64,000 nt of DNA from Roseiarcus sp963761435 (GCA_963761435.1 CAVXHJ010000001.1:434001-498000), one strand, 5' to 3'. Positions 26,533 through 35,617 are shown, counted from the stretch's first letter. Program-made: numbers and translations. The notes: generated by a model from the sequence alone, not told the origin.

Positions 26533-27732
26533 TTTGCATCTCCTAGCTTGAAGTTGTCCGGCAGATCGCCGACCGCAGCTTTGATGCCCACCAGCTCGAC
26601 CGGCTTTGCCCCCGTCGCATTCTTGAACGCAAAGTCATCGGCCGCGACGTCACTGCCGAATTTCCAGTCGCCGAATTGAATGGTGTATTGGGGGTCGCCG
26701 CGTTCCAATTTGGAGGTTATGACAAACTTGCAGGGATACGGGTGGTCGCCTTGAGCGATCCAGATCTGCCAGTCGACGTCATTTTTGCGAAACGCCAGAC
26801 TGTCGCACTCGACCCCATTGATCACGCCGCTGCCGAGATCCTTTAAATCATAGACGTCCTGCATCAGTTCGTCATAGGAGTTGGTCATCAAGAGATCGGC
26901 GCCGGGCGCGGGTAAGTTGTATTTGTCCTGGAGGGTTTCGATCAGCTGATCGACCGTGCCCGGAGCTGCGATCTGGGTGAAGAGATTGGCGTTCTTCCCC
27001 AGAAGCGTGAGCGTCTTGCCGTCATAGAGGACCTCGTAGTCGGCAAATCCGCCCGACCGCGCGAAGCGAATTTTGTCCGGCCGGGAGAGCGTTGTGGTTC
27101 CCGAGCTTGCAAGACCCAATTTCTGGTCGGTAGGCGTCACCACTTCGAAATCGCTGTTGAATCTGACCGACAGCGCTTTCTGCGCGCCCAGGAAATCCGA
27201 CATCGCCTTGAGCAATCTCTTCGCTTCGGCCGAGTCGGTGACCCGGTCGAGTTCAACCCTGCGGTTGAGAGCACGCCCATCGGGTGTCGCGTTGCTGGCA
27301 ATGGGGAGATTCTCTCCGACACCTGACGCATCGAGCCTTTGAGGGTCAACTCCTAGGGCCACAAGCGCCGCCTTGATGGCGAGAGCGCGGTCCACCGAAA
27401 GGTGAAGGTTGTGCTGCGGATCGGCGGTCGAATTGGTGTGTCCGACGATTCGCAAGCGCCAATCGGGGAAGTTCTTGAGCGCGTCTGATATGTCGACAAG
27501 GAGCGCTTTCGAGTCAGGCTGAATCGTCGCCTTGTCGCTGTCGAAGTGCAGGCCATAGAGGTCGAAGTGCTCCTTCGTCTGAAGGGCCTGCTCCATCACC
27601 TCGCGGCGATAGCTCCGCTCCTGCTCCTCCGCAGTTTGCGCCCGGACAGGCGCGTTCGCGAATGATCAGCAGAGCCGTGCTGCTGACGAGCCCGATAGTT
27701 CCTAAGCGGGGTATTCCTCCGAATGTGATCAT
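26529..27732 (-). CDS. OmpA-domain/DUF2092 fusion protein, frameshift in the signal peptide
   Basis: The main frame (to 27599) encodes an OmpA-like peptidoglycan-binding domain (FDLYGLHFDSDKATIQPDS, RIVGHTNSTADPQHNLHLS, GENLPIASNATPDGRALNRR). A DUF2092-type domain follows (KALSVRFNSDFEVVTPTDQK, MQDVYDLKDLGSGVINGVEC). ATG 27732 begins MITFGGIPRLGTIGLVSS, a signal peptide that runs out of frame; removing one base at 27661/27662 joins it as ALLIIANAPVRAQTAEEQ, a normal cleavage region. So the protein is probably periplasmic, tethered to peptidoglycan, about 400 residues, unless the +1 base is real. OmpA with DUF2092 in one chain is uncommon. Confidence 0.75.
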
Positions 27733-27885
27733 TGTTCCGCCCTCGAGATTGGCTGCCGTCGTCGCTCGATTGTCTCGGCGCCGAGATCGTATCCAGCGGC
27801 GAGGCGCCGCTGGATGTGGTCGACTAAGGCTTTGTTTGCGCAAATCAGGTCGACAGTTGGCGTCGCGCTGAGAGTCAGCTGATGA

Positions 27886-28251
27886 CTAGTCGCCGGCGGG
27901 GGAGGCGATGAACGCGATCGCTCCCCGGCATTGATCGCTGGTCTCGCCAAGATGCGGCCTCATGCAGTCGGCGATATTGCCGTAGGTGGCCTGTGGGCAG
28001 AAATGCTGGATGTCCCCTTTGCATTCCGAGAAGACCCATGCAGCCTTCGATAGCCTTGACGAGCAGCCGACCGAGAGTTCGCTCATGTGCGCCTCTAAGC
28101 ACGCGCGAATGTGTCCCTCGCCTGGCGCAATGCCCGCGCATACGGCCTTAAGATCGACCGTGCAATCCCGGTCCTCCGCCCGAACCGATCCCGTTGACGC
28201 CGCGATAATCAGCGCCGCGCCGAGCGTGAACGCATAGAATGCCGTCTTCAT
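27886..28251 (-). CDS. Secreted cysteine-rich repeat protein
   Basis: 121 residues with a clean Sec signal peptide (AFTLGAALIIAASTGSVRA) and two to three repeats of the cysteine-rich GLG1/FGFR type (CTVDLKAVCAGIAPGEGHIR, SECKGDIQHFCPQATYGNIA). Six to eight cysteines follow the repeat spacing. Ribosome-binding site GGGAGAAG precedes ATG 28251. Such small periplasmic proteins are frequent in Hyphomicrobiales and their role is unknown. Confidence 0.85.
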   Translation of the reverse strand: MKTAFYAFTLGAALIIAASTGSVRAEDRDCTVDLKAVCAGIAPGEGHIRACLEAHMSELSVGCSSRLSKAAWVFSECKGDIQHFCPQATYGNIADCMRPHLGETSDQCRGAIAFIASPAGD

Positions 28252-28276
28252 GTCGCTTCTCCCTTCAGTTTGATGA

Positions 28277-28708
28277 CTAGCACCGGCTCTCTACTAAGAT
28301 CTCCCAGTTATCTTCGTATGGCTCCATCGATTGGGCGTCGATGAACCCAATGGGGTTGGAAGTCGGCGGTCGGCGAAACCGGGCCGCCAGATCACGGTTT
28401 CTGGCGACAAAGAAACGAGCGGACTTTGCGCCTCGTTCGAGGCCCAAAAGGACGTAGACCGTCACTTGGTTCGCGAGCCTTCCATCGAAACTTGCACGGC
28501 GCACGTACCATGGCGACGAGTGCGCGGTTTTGACTTGAACCGGCTTCGGCGCTGAGCCGCCCGCCCGAACGAGCAGGACGTGCTCTTTGCGATCCGAGAA
28601 CTGCGCCTCGAATCCGCGTCTCGACAATTCGCCCATCACAAGGTCTTCGCCCGCTGGAACGCGCGACTTTCGTTTCCTCCTAAATTTTTCGCCCGCGGTC
28701 TCGCTCAT
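28277..28708 (-). CDS. PD-(D/E)XK nuclease-like protein
   Basis: 143 residues. The pattern GEDLVMGELSRRGFEAQFSD, then LLVRAGG and KPVQVKTAHSSPWYVRRA, fits a small PD-(D/E)XK fold: an N-terminal helix with Glu, a strand, and the QVKT strand carrying the catalytic Lys. Similar proteins are annotated as group-I-intron-type endonucleases or DUF4365-like. The middle acidic residue of the motif is unclear, so activity is uncertain. It stands alone without a methylase or helicase. Confidence 0.65.
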   Translation of the reverse strand: MSETAGEKFRRKRKSRVPAGEDLVMGELSRRGFEAQFSDRKEHVLLVRAGGSAPKPVQVKTAHSSPWYVRRASFDGRLANQVTVYVLLGLERGAKSARFFVARNRDLAARFRRPPTSNPIGFIDAQSMEPYEDNWEILVESRC

Positions 28709-28780
28709 CGGTCAACCCGACAGACGCGAATTTGATTCGGAGTTCGCCGACTCGCAGTCAGGCGTTCGGGAGCAGACGGA

Positions 28781-29083
28781 CTATTGTTTCGCAGGCTCTG
28801 TCCCGGCAGGCGCCGCCGCGGGCGTCTCGCCCGTTCGTCGCCCGTGGCGTCGCTCATGGCGGCCCTGGCGTCGTTCACTGCGATGGGTGCGCCGTCCTTG
28901 TCGGCGTTGCGTCCCGTGGGTTCCCGTGGCCGCAGCGGGTGCGGCCGGCGTGGCGGCCTCCTGTGCTTCGGCCTCCAACGGCTCGAGCGCCGAGGATAGC
29001 GTGAAGCCTAGCGCCGCCCCGAGTCCAAGCAGAGAAAGCGCTTTTCGCCGCGAAATTGTTTCCATGCCGATTTCTTGCTTCAT
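28781..29083 (-). CDS. Small Tat-signal protein with His/Arg-rich tail
   Basis: 100 residues from ATG 29083 (GGGAGG six bases upstream). A twin-arginine signal is visible (ISRRKALSLLGLGAALG). The mature part is low-complexity: Ala/Pro, then repeats rich in Arg, His and Gly (RRQGRHERRHGRRTG). Similar proteins in Hyphomicrobiales are uncharacterised. Palindromic elements in the 215-bp gap upstream are shared in part with the promoter region of the neighbouring sensor kinase, so it may be a target of that system. Confidence 0.7.
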   Translation of the reverse strand: MKQEIGMETISRRKALSLLGLGAALGFTLSSALEPLEAEAQEAATPAAPAAATGTHGTQRRQGRRTHRSERRQGRHERRHGRRTGETPAAAPAGTEPAKQ

Positions 29084-29212
29084 CTCCAGCCTCCCTGTTA
29101 CTCACCCGCGTTGGGCCGCGGACTTACCTTCCCTTAGCCATGCCACTGCGCGCGCGCTGAGGATGGCTCGTAAGCAACGTTCGCAAGCGTACGAAAACTG
29201 CGGCCGAGCGTA

Positions 29213-29255
29213 ACCTCGTAGAATTACGAGGCCACGCCCTGAAAAATTACGAGGT
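29213..29255. promoter_or_regulatory. Palindrome and repeated TTACGAGG boxes, candidate operator or terminator
   Basis: CCTCGTA-GAAT-TACGAGG (29213-29230) is a perfect seven-base inverted repeat. The half-site AATTACGAGG recurs at 29246-29255. The 12-mer TGAAAAATTACG (29240-29251) occurs in reverse orientation at 32262-32273, upstream of the sensor kinase. It lies after the response regulator and before the Tat-signal protein gene, so it could be a regulator-binding site, a terminator, or both. Confidence 0.45.
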
Positions 29256-29298
29256 TGCGCGTGTGGGGAAATCAAGCCACGTGGCGACGATGCCCATA

Positions 29299-29940
29299 TC
29301 AGATCGTCGCGATCCCGTTCTTGATCGCGAAGTGAATAAGCTCAGCGCTGCTGTGAAGTCCGTTCATTTCCATGATCTGGTATTTGTGGAATTCAACAGT
29401 TCGCGCGGAAATCGCGAGATCGCTCGCAATTTGCTTGGCCGAGAGCCCTTCCGCGAGCAATTTCAGAATCTCCCGCTGGCGTGGCGTGAGCAGCTTCGCG
29501 CCTTCGCTACCGCCTCGAGCGCCGCTCTCGGCTTCCTCTAACAGCTGTTTCGTCAACGAAGGGGTGATGTATGTCTTTCCTTTCAAGGCCGCGTGGATGG
29601 CCACCACCAATTCCTCCGGGGCCGAATGCTTGACCACGAACCCGGAAGCGCCCGCGTCCAGCGCGCGGCGCGCGTACGCCGCGTTCTGATGCATTGTCAG
29701 GAAAACGACCTTGATTTTCGGGTGGGACTTCCTCAGCCGAGCAAACGCCTCGAACCCGTTGAGGTTTGGCATGGCGACATCGGCGACGATGACGTCTGGA
29801 CGCAGCCTTTCCGCGGCCTCGATCATTGCGCGCCCATCTTCAACAATTCCGACGAGCTCAAACTCATCGGGGAGGAGCGCCTTGAGGCCTTCGGCCATCA
29901 TGCGATGGTCGTCAGCCAGCAATACACGGGGACGACTCAC
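29299..29940 (-). CDS. LuxR/NarL-family response regulator
   Basis: 213 residues. Receiver domain with acidic pocket ADD near the N-terminus, phospho-acceptor Asp in VIVADVAMP (about residue 54) and Lys in GFVVKHSAP. The C-terminal LuxR-type HTH is LTPRQREILKLLAEGLSAKQ with SARTVEFHKYQIM. It starts at GTG 29940, overlapping the kinase stop codon by three bases, so kinase and regulator are a coupled pair. Targets are unknown; the palindromes just downstream are a candidate. Confidence 0.93.
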   Translation of the reverse strand: MSRPRVLLADDHRMMAEGLKALLPDEFELVGIVEDGRAMIEAAERLRPDVIVADVAMPNLNGFEAFARLRKSHPKIKVVFLTMHQNAAYARRALDAGASGFVVKHSAPEELVVAIHAALKGKTYITPSLTKQLLEEAESGARGGSEGAKLLTPRQREILKLLAEGLSAKQIASDLAISARTVEFHKYQIMEMNGLHSSAELIHFAIKNGIATI

Positions 29941-32087
29941 GGCGGGCCTCCTGGTTTCAATGGCGCCCGAGCCACAATGCTCGTCCCACCGCCCGGCCCA
30001 CTCTTGATCAGGAGTTCGCCGTCGACCAGCGCGAGGCGCTGTCTCATTCCAGCGAGCCCGAGGCTCGGCCGGCTTTGTTTTCGGCTTGGATCGAAGCCGA
30101 CGCCATTGTCACGCACGGCAAGCTCAAGACAGCCGCCGATCGCGCGAAGCGCGATCTGGACCGAGCCGGCGCCTGAATGTCGCGCGACGTTGCGAAGCGC
30201 CTCCTGCGCGACCCTGTACAGACAAAGGGACAGGGCCGGGGTCGGTTGGTCGACGTCGTCAGTAGCTTTGAAGCTCGTTGGAATTCCCTCTACTGCGCCG
30301 AACCGCGCGCACTCGGCCTTCAGCGCCTCGATCAATCCGAGGTCCTCCAGGATAGCAGGATGCAGCGCGTAGGAGAGCGCGTGCACGTCCTCACTGAGTT
30401 GGACCAGGTCGCGTCGCATCGAGCGCATTGCCTGGGCGGCGATCGTATCGCTCAGGCCCTTCTCCTTAGATCCCGCATCGATCGCGAGCAAAGCCAGCCG
30501 CTGGGTGACGTCATCGTGCAGCGCGTGCGCCAGCCGGGCGCGTTCATCCTCGTGAGCGGTGATCAGGCGGCCGTTCAGGTCGCGAGCTTCGTCCTCAGCG
30601 CGCCGACGTTCGGTGATATCGATCGATATAGCACGCAATTGCCAGGGCTTGCCCTTGTGGTCAAATTCGATCCGGCCGCGTGCGGCGATCCAACGCACGG
30701 TCGAATCCGGCGACGTCACTCGATATTCCGTTTCGTATTGGCCGTCGCCTTCGAGCGCGTGACCGACTGCCTGGCGTAGCGACGCGCGGTCGTCGGGATG
30801 CACAACGTCGATGAACTGGTCAAACTGGACGGGACGCGCCGAGCGCCAGTTTCCAGAGCTCCAGTCGCTCTCGCTCGCCCGCACTTCGTCTCGCGGAATG
30901 TCCCAAACCCAGAAGCGCAGCTTGGCGGCGATCGCGGCCAGGCTCATGCCCTCTTCGCTTGTCCTCAGTTGGTCATGCGCACGCCGCAGCCGCAGCCGGT
31001 TGAACAGAAGACCGACGATAAGGATCGCCTGAAGCAGGGAGAAGGCCGCGGCCGCAAGAATATACCACCTGTATTGCTCCCACAGCGTCGGCTCCCTGAA
31101 GCTGATCGTGCTGTGGGGTGGAAGATCGACCTGTCGTATTCCCCAACGCCGCAACTCCCGCCAGTCAAACTCGGGCTCCGCAAGCTTCTGTAGCGGGGTC
31201 TTGATATCGCCCGGCGACGCTCCCCCAAGAATCCGCGCGGCGACCTCTGCGGTCTTCAGGCTCAGTGCGTGGATAGAGAGGAGAGGTCCCCCCACAATGC
31301 CGGCGCCCAGCTGATAGTCGTACTGGCTGAATATCGGCGCGTTGGCTACGGCGTGCAGCCGGGACAGAACCTCCTCCTGCCTGTGCGGGATACCTTGCGC
31401 GTCAACGATCAAGTCCCCGAAATAGATTGCCGAATGGGGGGGAGCGCCGCGACGCGCGTCAGCATGTCTCCGAATGACAGTTCGTTGAGGAAAATAAAAT
31501 TGATCCGGTTCTGGAACGGCTGGATGAACTCGATGAAGTTCTTTCACCCAAAACCTCTCGATCGGAGCATCGCCGGCCACCACCGCGACGGTGGTCGTAC
31601 CCGGCAACGTGCGCAAGATGTTTTCAATGAACGCGCGCTGGTCAATCGAGACCGCGACCATCGTGTCGTTGGCGGTGAGCGCCCCATCTCCTATTGCTCT
31701 CGCGTCGAGGGCGCCAAAAATGACCGGCGTCGAGGGAAAGAGATCTTGTCGATGGCGTTGAATGAAGCGAGCCGCAGGACTGATCATCGTAACGATCAAA
31801 TCGGGAGGATTGGTCGGGAAAAGGGCTCGCAGATAGTGCACGAACGCTTCGTCCCGCTCGCCGTCGCTGAAGCGCGCGATCTCCAACAACACTTCATAGC
31901 GGTCCAGCGGATAAGGCGATTTCTCAGCCAAATCGGTCCGCAGATAATCTCCGAAGGCATCCTCGGCCTGAAAATTCCAGCCGAACGAGTGCAACAACAG
32001 CACGCGCTTAGGCTCCGCAGCCGTCGCGTTCCCTGCGACGAAAGCCAGCAGAGTGATTGCCATCCACGCGTTGCGCGCCCATCCCAT
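29937..32087 (-). CDS. Sensor histidine kinase with ABC-substrate-binding-like periplasmic sensor
   Basis: 716 residues. Signal peptide (1-24); an ABC_sub_bind-like periplasmic domain (about 27-300); a transmembrane helix near 342-365 (WYILAAAAFSLLQAILIVGL); a PAS domain with PAC tail (about 390-495, ISIDITERRRAEDEAR); HisKA_3 with the phospho-His in LAHALHDDVTQRLALL; and HATPase (RNVARHSGAG, VRDNGVGFDP). Between 31436 and 31528 the sequence is frame-scrambled: one extra base, then one missing base. The other frame there reads IQPFQNRINFIFLNEL and SFGDMLTRVAALPP, as expected for the family. Length is preserved but about 28 sensor residues are altered. Confidence 0.9.
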   Translation of the reverse strand: MGWARNAWMAITLLAFVAGNATAAEPKRVLLLHSFGWNFQAEDAFGDYLRTDLAEKSPYPLDRYEVLLEIARFSDGERDEAFVHYLRALFPTNPPDLIVTMISPAARFIQRHRQDLFPSTPVIFGALDARAIGDGALTANDTMVAVSIDQRAFIENILRTLPGTTTVAVVAGDAPIERFWVKELHRVHPAVPEPDQFYFPQRTVIRRHADARRGAPPHSAIYFGDLIVDAQGIPHRQEEVLSRLHAVANAPIFSQYDYQLGAGIVGGPLLSIHALSLKTAEVAARILGGASPGDIKTPLQKLAEPEFDWRELRRWGIRQVDLPPHSTISFREPTLWEQYRWYILAAAAFSLLQAILIVGLLFNRLRLRRAHDQLRTSEEGMSLAAIAAKLRFWVWDIPRDEVRASESDWSSGNWRSARPVQFDQFIDVVHPDDRASLRQAVGHALEGDGQYETEYRVTSPDSTVRWIAARGRIEFDHKGKPWQLRAISIDITERRRAEDEARDLNGRLITAHEDERARLAHALHDDVTQRLALLAIDAGSKEKGLSDTIAAQAMRSMRRDLVQLSEDVHALSYALHPAILEDLGLIEALKAECARFGAVEGIPTSFKATDDVDQPTPALSLCLYRVAQEALRNVARHSGAGSVQIALRAIGGCLELAVRDNGVGFDPSRKQSRPSLGLAGMRQRLALVDGELLIKSGPGGGTSIVARAPLKPGGPP

Positions 32088-32261
32088 GGGATACTCGGGC
32101 CATCAACACCATTTGCCCGAAATCATCGGGACTAGATCGCGCCACTACCCGAGAACTTGGCGCCGTTGTCAAGGAACACACGGATCAGGGACTCGGCGAA
32201 GGGCGTCCCGACAAGACAGCCTTGTCGGCCCACTGGCTGCATCTACCCGATGGGCGCGCCC

Positions 32262-32273
32262 CGTAATTTTTCA
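32262..32273 (+). promoter_or_regulatory. CGTAATTTTTCA box upstream of the sensor kinase
   Basis: This 12-mer is the exact reverse complement of 29240-29251, beyond the other end of the same kinase-regulator operon. It lies in the 288-bp divergent gap between the kinase and the stand-alone receiver gene, where both promoters must be. No other feature was found in that gap. Confidence 0.4.
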
Positions 32274-32375
32274 TCCCGAGAGCTAGTAAATTTTCGAGGT
32301 CATGTTGACGCGTTCTAGGTCCAAGGTTTGCTCAAAAGTCGGGACGCCCCCGGGCGGCGAACGCGAAATGAAGAG

Positions 32376-32759
32376 ATGCCTGCAAAAGAGAGAGGTTGCG
32401 CGCTTTTGGCAGATCGGCATCTGGGCTTGATGGAAGGCGTACGCGGCCTCCTTGAAACAGAATTTGAGGCGGTTGTGGTGGTGGGGGATGAAGTTTCGCT
32501 CTTCGAGAGTGTGCGTCAGCTCCACGTCGCTATGGCCGTGGTCGATCTCTCGCTGCGACGCGGAGACGGGCTGGGATTAGTCCGACGAATCCGGAGTCAT
32601 TTCCCGCAGCTGAAGCTGATCGCTCTCAGCGTCCACGAGGAAAAGAATGCGGAGTTTGCGGCTATTGAAGCGGGAGCCAACGGATTTGTCCTCAAGCGAT
32701 CCATTGCAACGGATTTGCTCCCCACCATCGACGCCGTGCTTGCGGGAAGCGCGACGTGA
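32376..32759 (+). CDS. Stand-alone response regulator receiver protein
   Basis: 127 residues from ATG 32376 (MPAKERGCALLADRH); a longer frame starts at 32328. It is a single CheY-like receiver: acidic residue in LLADRHLG, phospho-acceptor Asp in VVDLSLRRGDG, Thr/Ser position in IALSVHEEKN and conserved Lys in NGFVLKRSIA. There is no output domain. It is divergent from the sensor kinase and may act as a phosphate sink or alternative partner in the same pathway. Confidence 0.8.
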   Translation: MPAKERGCALLADRHLGLMEGVRGLLETEFEAVVVVGDEVSLFESVRQLHVAMAVVDLSLRRGDGLGLVRRIRSHFPQLKLIALSVHEEKNAEFAAIEAGANGFVLKRSIATDLLPTIDAVLAGSAT

Positions 32760-32972
32760 CATTTTCGGGTCAAGCGCCGGCCACGCACCCTGCCGCTGAG
32801 GCAGATCAATGCGTGTTCTGTCCCGACTAGAGAAGGGTTAGAGCAATGAGCTGGCAGCGCCATTTCAAGAACGCGCTGTTTCGGCAGCACGGATTTTGGG
32901 ACGCTTGCCAGTAGAGACGATCCAGTAGGGATCCCACCGGATCAGACCGCGGCTCTGAGCGATGACGCGGCG

Positions 32973-33362
32973 ATGGACCGGGGCGGGAGCCGCGGCGGGG
33001 AACGCGCGCCGACTCCCGTGCGCCTCTCTTTCAAGGTTCCTGCCTACGAGTATTTGAAACAGGCAGGCGCGAGCGCGATGGGGCTTGGCGAAATGGCCGA
33101 TCATCCGGTCGTGCTTGCCCGACTGGGCGGCGCGTGGCGGATCGGCGTCCAGACCGGTGTGGTCGGGGGCGGCTTGGTCGCGGTCTTCGTCGCCAATTCT
33201 CCGAACCCAATGTTGGGTTCGGTCTTTCTCGTCGCCGCCGACAGCATCCGCCCGGCCAGCGTCCCGCTCGCGGCGGCTATTGGTTGCCTAAGGCGGTGCG
33301 GCGCCGGGTCGGAAACCTTTCAAAGCGAATTCCTGCCGAACGCGCCGCAAGCCGGAGAGTGA
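32973..33362 (+). CDS. Hypothetical protein, 129 aa (weak)
   Basis: A frame with balanced composition in its central part (FKVPAYEYLKQAGASAMGLG, GVVGGGLVAVFVANSP) but an arginine/glycine-rich start and no clear ribosome-binding site. It converges on the membrane-protein gene at 33393. No family recognised. It could be a chance frame. Confidence 0.3.
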   Translation: MDRGGSRGGERAPTPVRLSFKVPAYEYLKQAGASAMGLGEMADHPVVLARLGGAWRIGVQTGVVGGGLVAVFVANSPNPMLGSVFLVAADSIRPASVPLAAAIGCLRRCGAGSETFQSEFLPNAPQAGE

Positions 33363-33392
33363 CCAAGCTTGCCCGCCGCCGCCACCCGATCT

Positions 33393-34052
33393 TCAGCCCT
33401 TCGGGCCTCGGCCAAAACTGCTCGCCAGGATATGGATGCTTAACAGAAGGACCCAGAGCGGAAACAGTGCGAAACTCCAGCGCAAGAAAGGACTGCCGAG
33501 CAGCAGCAAGAGCGCCAGCAGATAGCCGAGCACGGCCAGCCAGCGAGGCGCGAAATGAGTCCACATTGCAACCGTCGAGGTGGAAATCATGAATACGCCG
33601 GCCATCCTGACCATGTAGACGTTGACGAGGTTGTACAAAAGCGCCCTCGCAAAACGAAACGCCGTCGAATTGAACGCAGCGGGATCGTCTTTGAACGCGA
33701 CCAGCATGGCGCCAACGACCGCCGCGGCGACGAACAACATGCCTAGGAACAGGAGGCCGCTTCCCAAGAATACGGTCGCAAAGAAACGGTCCTCCCGCTG
33801 TCCGAGCCGGTCGCGAACGACGCCGATGAACCACAGAAAGGCAATCCCGGCGAACGGGATGAGGTTGAGCGCCAGCGCGACCTCGGCCGTGTTCGTGGCG
33901 AGCCACCCGCCCGACGCCTGCGGATCGGCGGGAATCGCGCCCCACAGCAATCCGAAGCTCGTTAGGGTAAGCAACGAAAAAACGACACCGGCGACCGCGG
34001 CGGCCCTCGGGGTTCTCAATCCCGCATCGGTGAGACCTTCGGCTTGGCTCAT
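33393..34052 (-). CDS. Integral membrane protein, 219 aa
   Basis: Start set at ATG 34052 (MSQAEGLTDAG), which follows GGAGTGAGGAAA; the frame is open further upstream but those residues are unlike protein. Six hydrophobic segments are visible (for example AAAVAGVVFSLLTLTSFGLL, VALALNLIPFAGIAFLWFIG, WLAVLGYLLALLLLLGSP). It has the look of a DUF4386-like or similar small membrane protein. No function can be assigned. It is divergent from the DUF2254 gene at 34293. Confidence 0.75.
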   Translation of the reverse strand: MSQAEGLTDAGLRTPRAAAVAGVVFSLLTLTSFGLLWGAIPADPQASGGWLATNTAEVALALNLIPFAGIAFLWFIGVVRDRLGQREDRFFATVFLGSGLLFLGMLFVAAAVVGAMLVAFKDDPAAFNSTAFRFARALLYNLVNVYMVRMAGVFMISTSTVAMWTHFAPRWLAVLGYLLALLLLLGSPFLRWSFALFPLWVLLLSIHILASSFGRGPKG

Positions 34053-34292
34053 TTTCCTCACTCCTTCGGGATCTGTCGAACCAACCAAACGCGACCCGAG
34101 CGGCATCGCCTTGGACCCGGCCGGAATTGCCCTACGCTCCTCCGACGCGGGCGGGGCGTCGCTGGATCGCGCGCAAGTCGCCAAGCCAAGAACGCTCGAT
34201 CCTTGTCTCTTCTCGTCATCGCCCTCATAGACTGCCGGGATCGCCCGGGAAATGGGCGACAATCGAAGCCATGACGGAAGGATCGGCCCGCG

Positions 34293-35564
34293 ATGCAGCC
34301 CTGGTTCATTCCGATGTTCTATGTGAGTGGGGCCGTGCTCGGCGGTCTCGCGCTGCCACGATTCGAGCAGGCTTATCTCTCAAGCTACACCCTTGCCCTT
34401 TCGGTTGCCTCGGCCCAGGCCCTCCTTTCGGCTGCGGCTTCGGGCATGATGGCGCTGACCGGGATCGTGTTCGCCATGGCCTTCGTGATGGTCCAGTTCA
34501 GCGCCATCGCCTATTCCCCGCGGCTCGTGCTTTGGTTCGCGCGTGACCGGATGCTGTTTCATGCACTCGGCGCGTTCACAGCGACTTTTGTCTATGCCCT
34601 GTTCACGCTCGCCTGGGTGGATCGCGGCGGCTCGGCAAAGGTCCCGGTGTTCTCGATGCTTCTCGTTGGGATCATGATCATCGTTAGCGTGTTCATGTTT
34701 GCGCGGTTGATGCAGCGCCTCGGCGACCTTCAGATCGGCAACGTGCTTCACCTGGTCGGCGACCGGGGACGCGCCGTGATCGGCGAGATGTTCCGGCGCC
34801 TGGACGATGCGTCCGCCGTCCCCCGCGTTCCGGAAGGCGCAGCGCGCATGCCGCAGTTCGGGCGCCCGACGCAGGCGGTAGTGTATTTCGGCAAGCCCCG
34901 GACTATCGCCAAGGTCGACGTCGAGTCTCTCGTCGTGCTGGCGCAGCGCGCAGGCGGAACGATCGTGATGGCGTGCGCGGTCGGCGACACGCTGGTCGAG
35001 GGCGCTGCTCTTCTCGATGTTCATGGCTCCGGGACGCCGCTTCCGGAAGACGCACTCAGACGAGCTGTTCGACTTGAGCGCGAAAGAACCTTCGAGCAGG
35101 ACCCAAAATATCCGATCCGGCTCCTTGTCGATATCGCAATTAAGGCGTTGTCGCCGGCGATCAACGATCCGACGACGGCGGTCCAGACCATCGACCAGCT
35201 CGAGGACCTCTTGCGCCGTCTTGGCGCGGTCGGACTCGACGGTGGCCGTGTCGTGGACGAGAGCGGCGCTCTCCGGCTGGTCTTCCCGACGCCTACCTGG
35301 GAGGACTATCTCACTCTCGCATTCGATGAGATCAGGCACTTCGGCTCGAGTTCCGTTCAAGTGATGCGGCGGATGAGGTCCGCTCTGGTCGGCCTCGCGG
35401 CCTCGCTGCCGAGCCAAGAACGGGCGGAGGCGGTCCGACGATATATCGAGCGCCTCGACCTCGTCATCGAAGCCTCGCCACTTGACGCCGAGGACAAGAG
35501 GATGGCGCGCCAAGAGGACCGGCAGGGGATCGGGTTGTCGCGGCTGCATTCGGACGCGACCTGA
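34293..35564 (+). CDS. DUF2254 family membrane protein
   Basis: 423 residues. N-terminal membrane part with four helices (YTLALSVASAQALLSAAASG, MMALTGIVFAMAFVMVQFSA, LFHALGAFTATFVYALFTLA, VFSMLLVGIMIIVSVFMFAR). A soluble C-terminal region follows, with the DUF2254 motifs GDRGRAVIGEM, LVDIAIKALSPAINDPTTAV and QTIDQLEDLLRRLG. The family is widespread and uncharacterised; channel or sensor roles have been suggested from its topology. Confidence 0.9.
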   Translation: MQPWFIPMFYVSGAVLGGLALPRFEQAYLSSYTLALSVASAQALLSAAASGMMALTGIVFAMAFVMVQFSAIAYSPRLVLWFARDRMLFHALGAFTATFVYALFTLAWVDRGGSAKVPVFSMLLVGIMIIVSVFMFARLMQRLGDLQIGNVLHLVGDRGRAVIGEMFRRLDDASAVPRVPEGAARMPQFGRPTQAVVYFGKPRTIAKVDVESLVVLAQRAGGTIVMACAVGDTLVEGAALLDVHGSGTPLPEDALRRAVRLERERTFEQDPKYPIRLLVDIAIKALSPAINDPTTAVQTIDQLEDLLRRLGAVGLDGGRVVDESGALRLVFPTPTWEDYLTLAFDEIRHFGSSSVQVMRRMRSALVGLAASLPSQERAEAVRRYIERLDLVIEASPLDAEDKRMARQEDRQGIGLSRLHSDAT

Positions 35565-35617
35565 GCAGTCGATAGCGGTCCGCGAGAACCTGTCGCTCGC
35601 GCGCGGCCGACGCGGGT

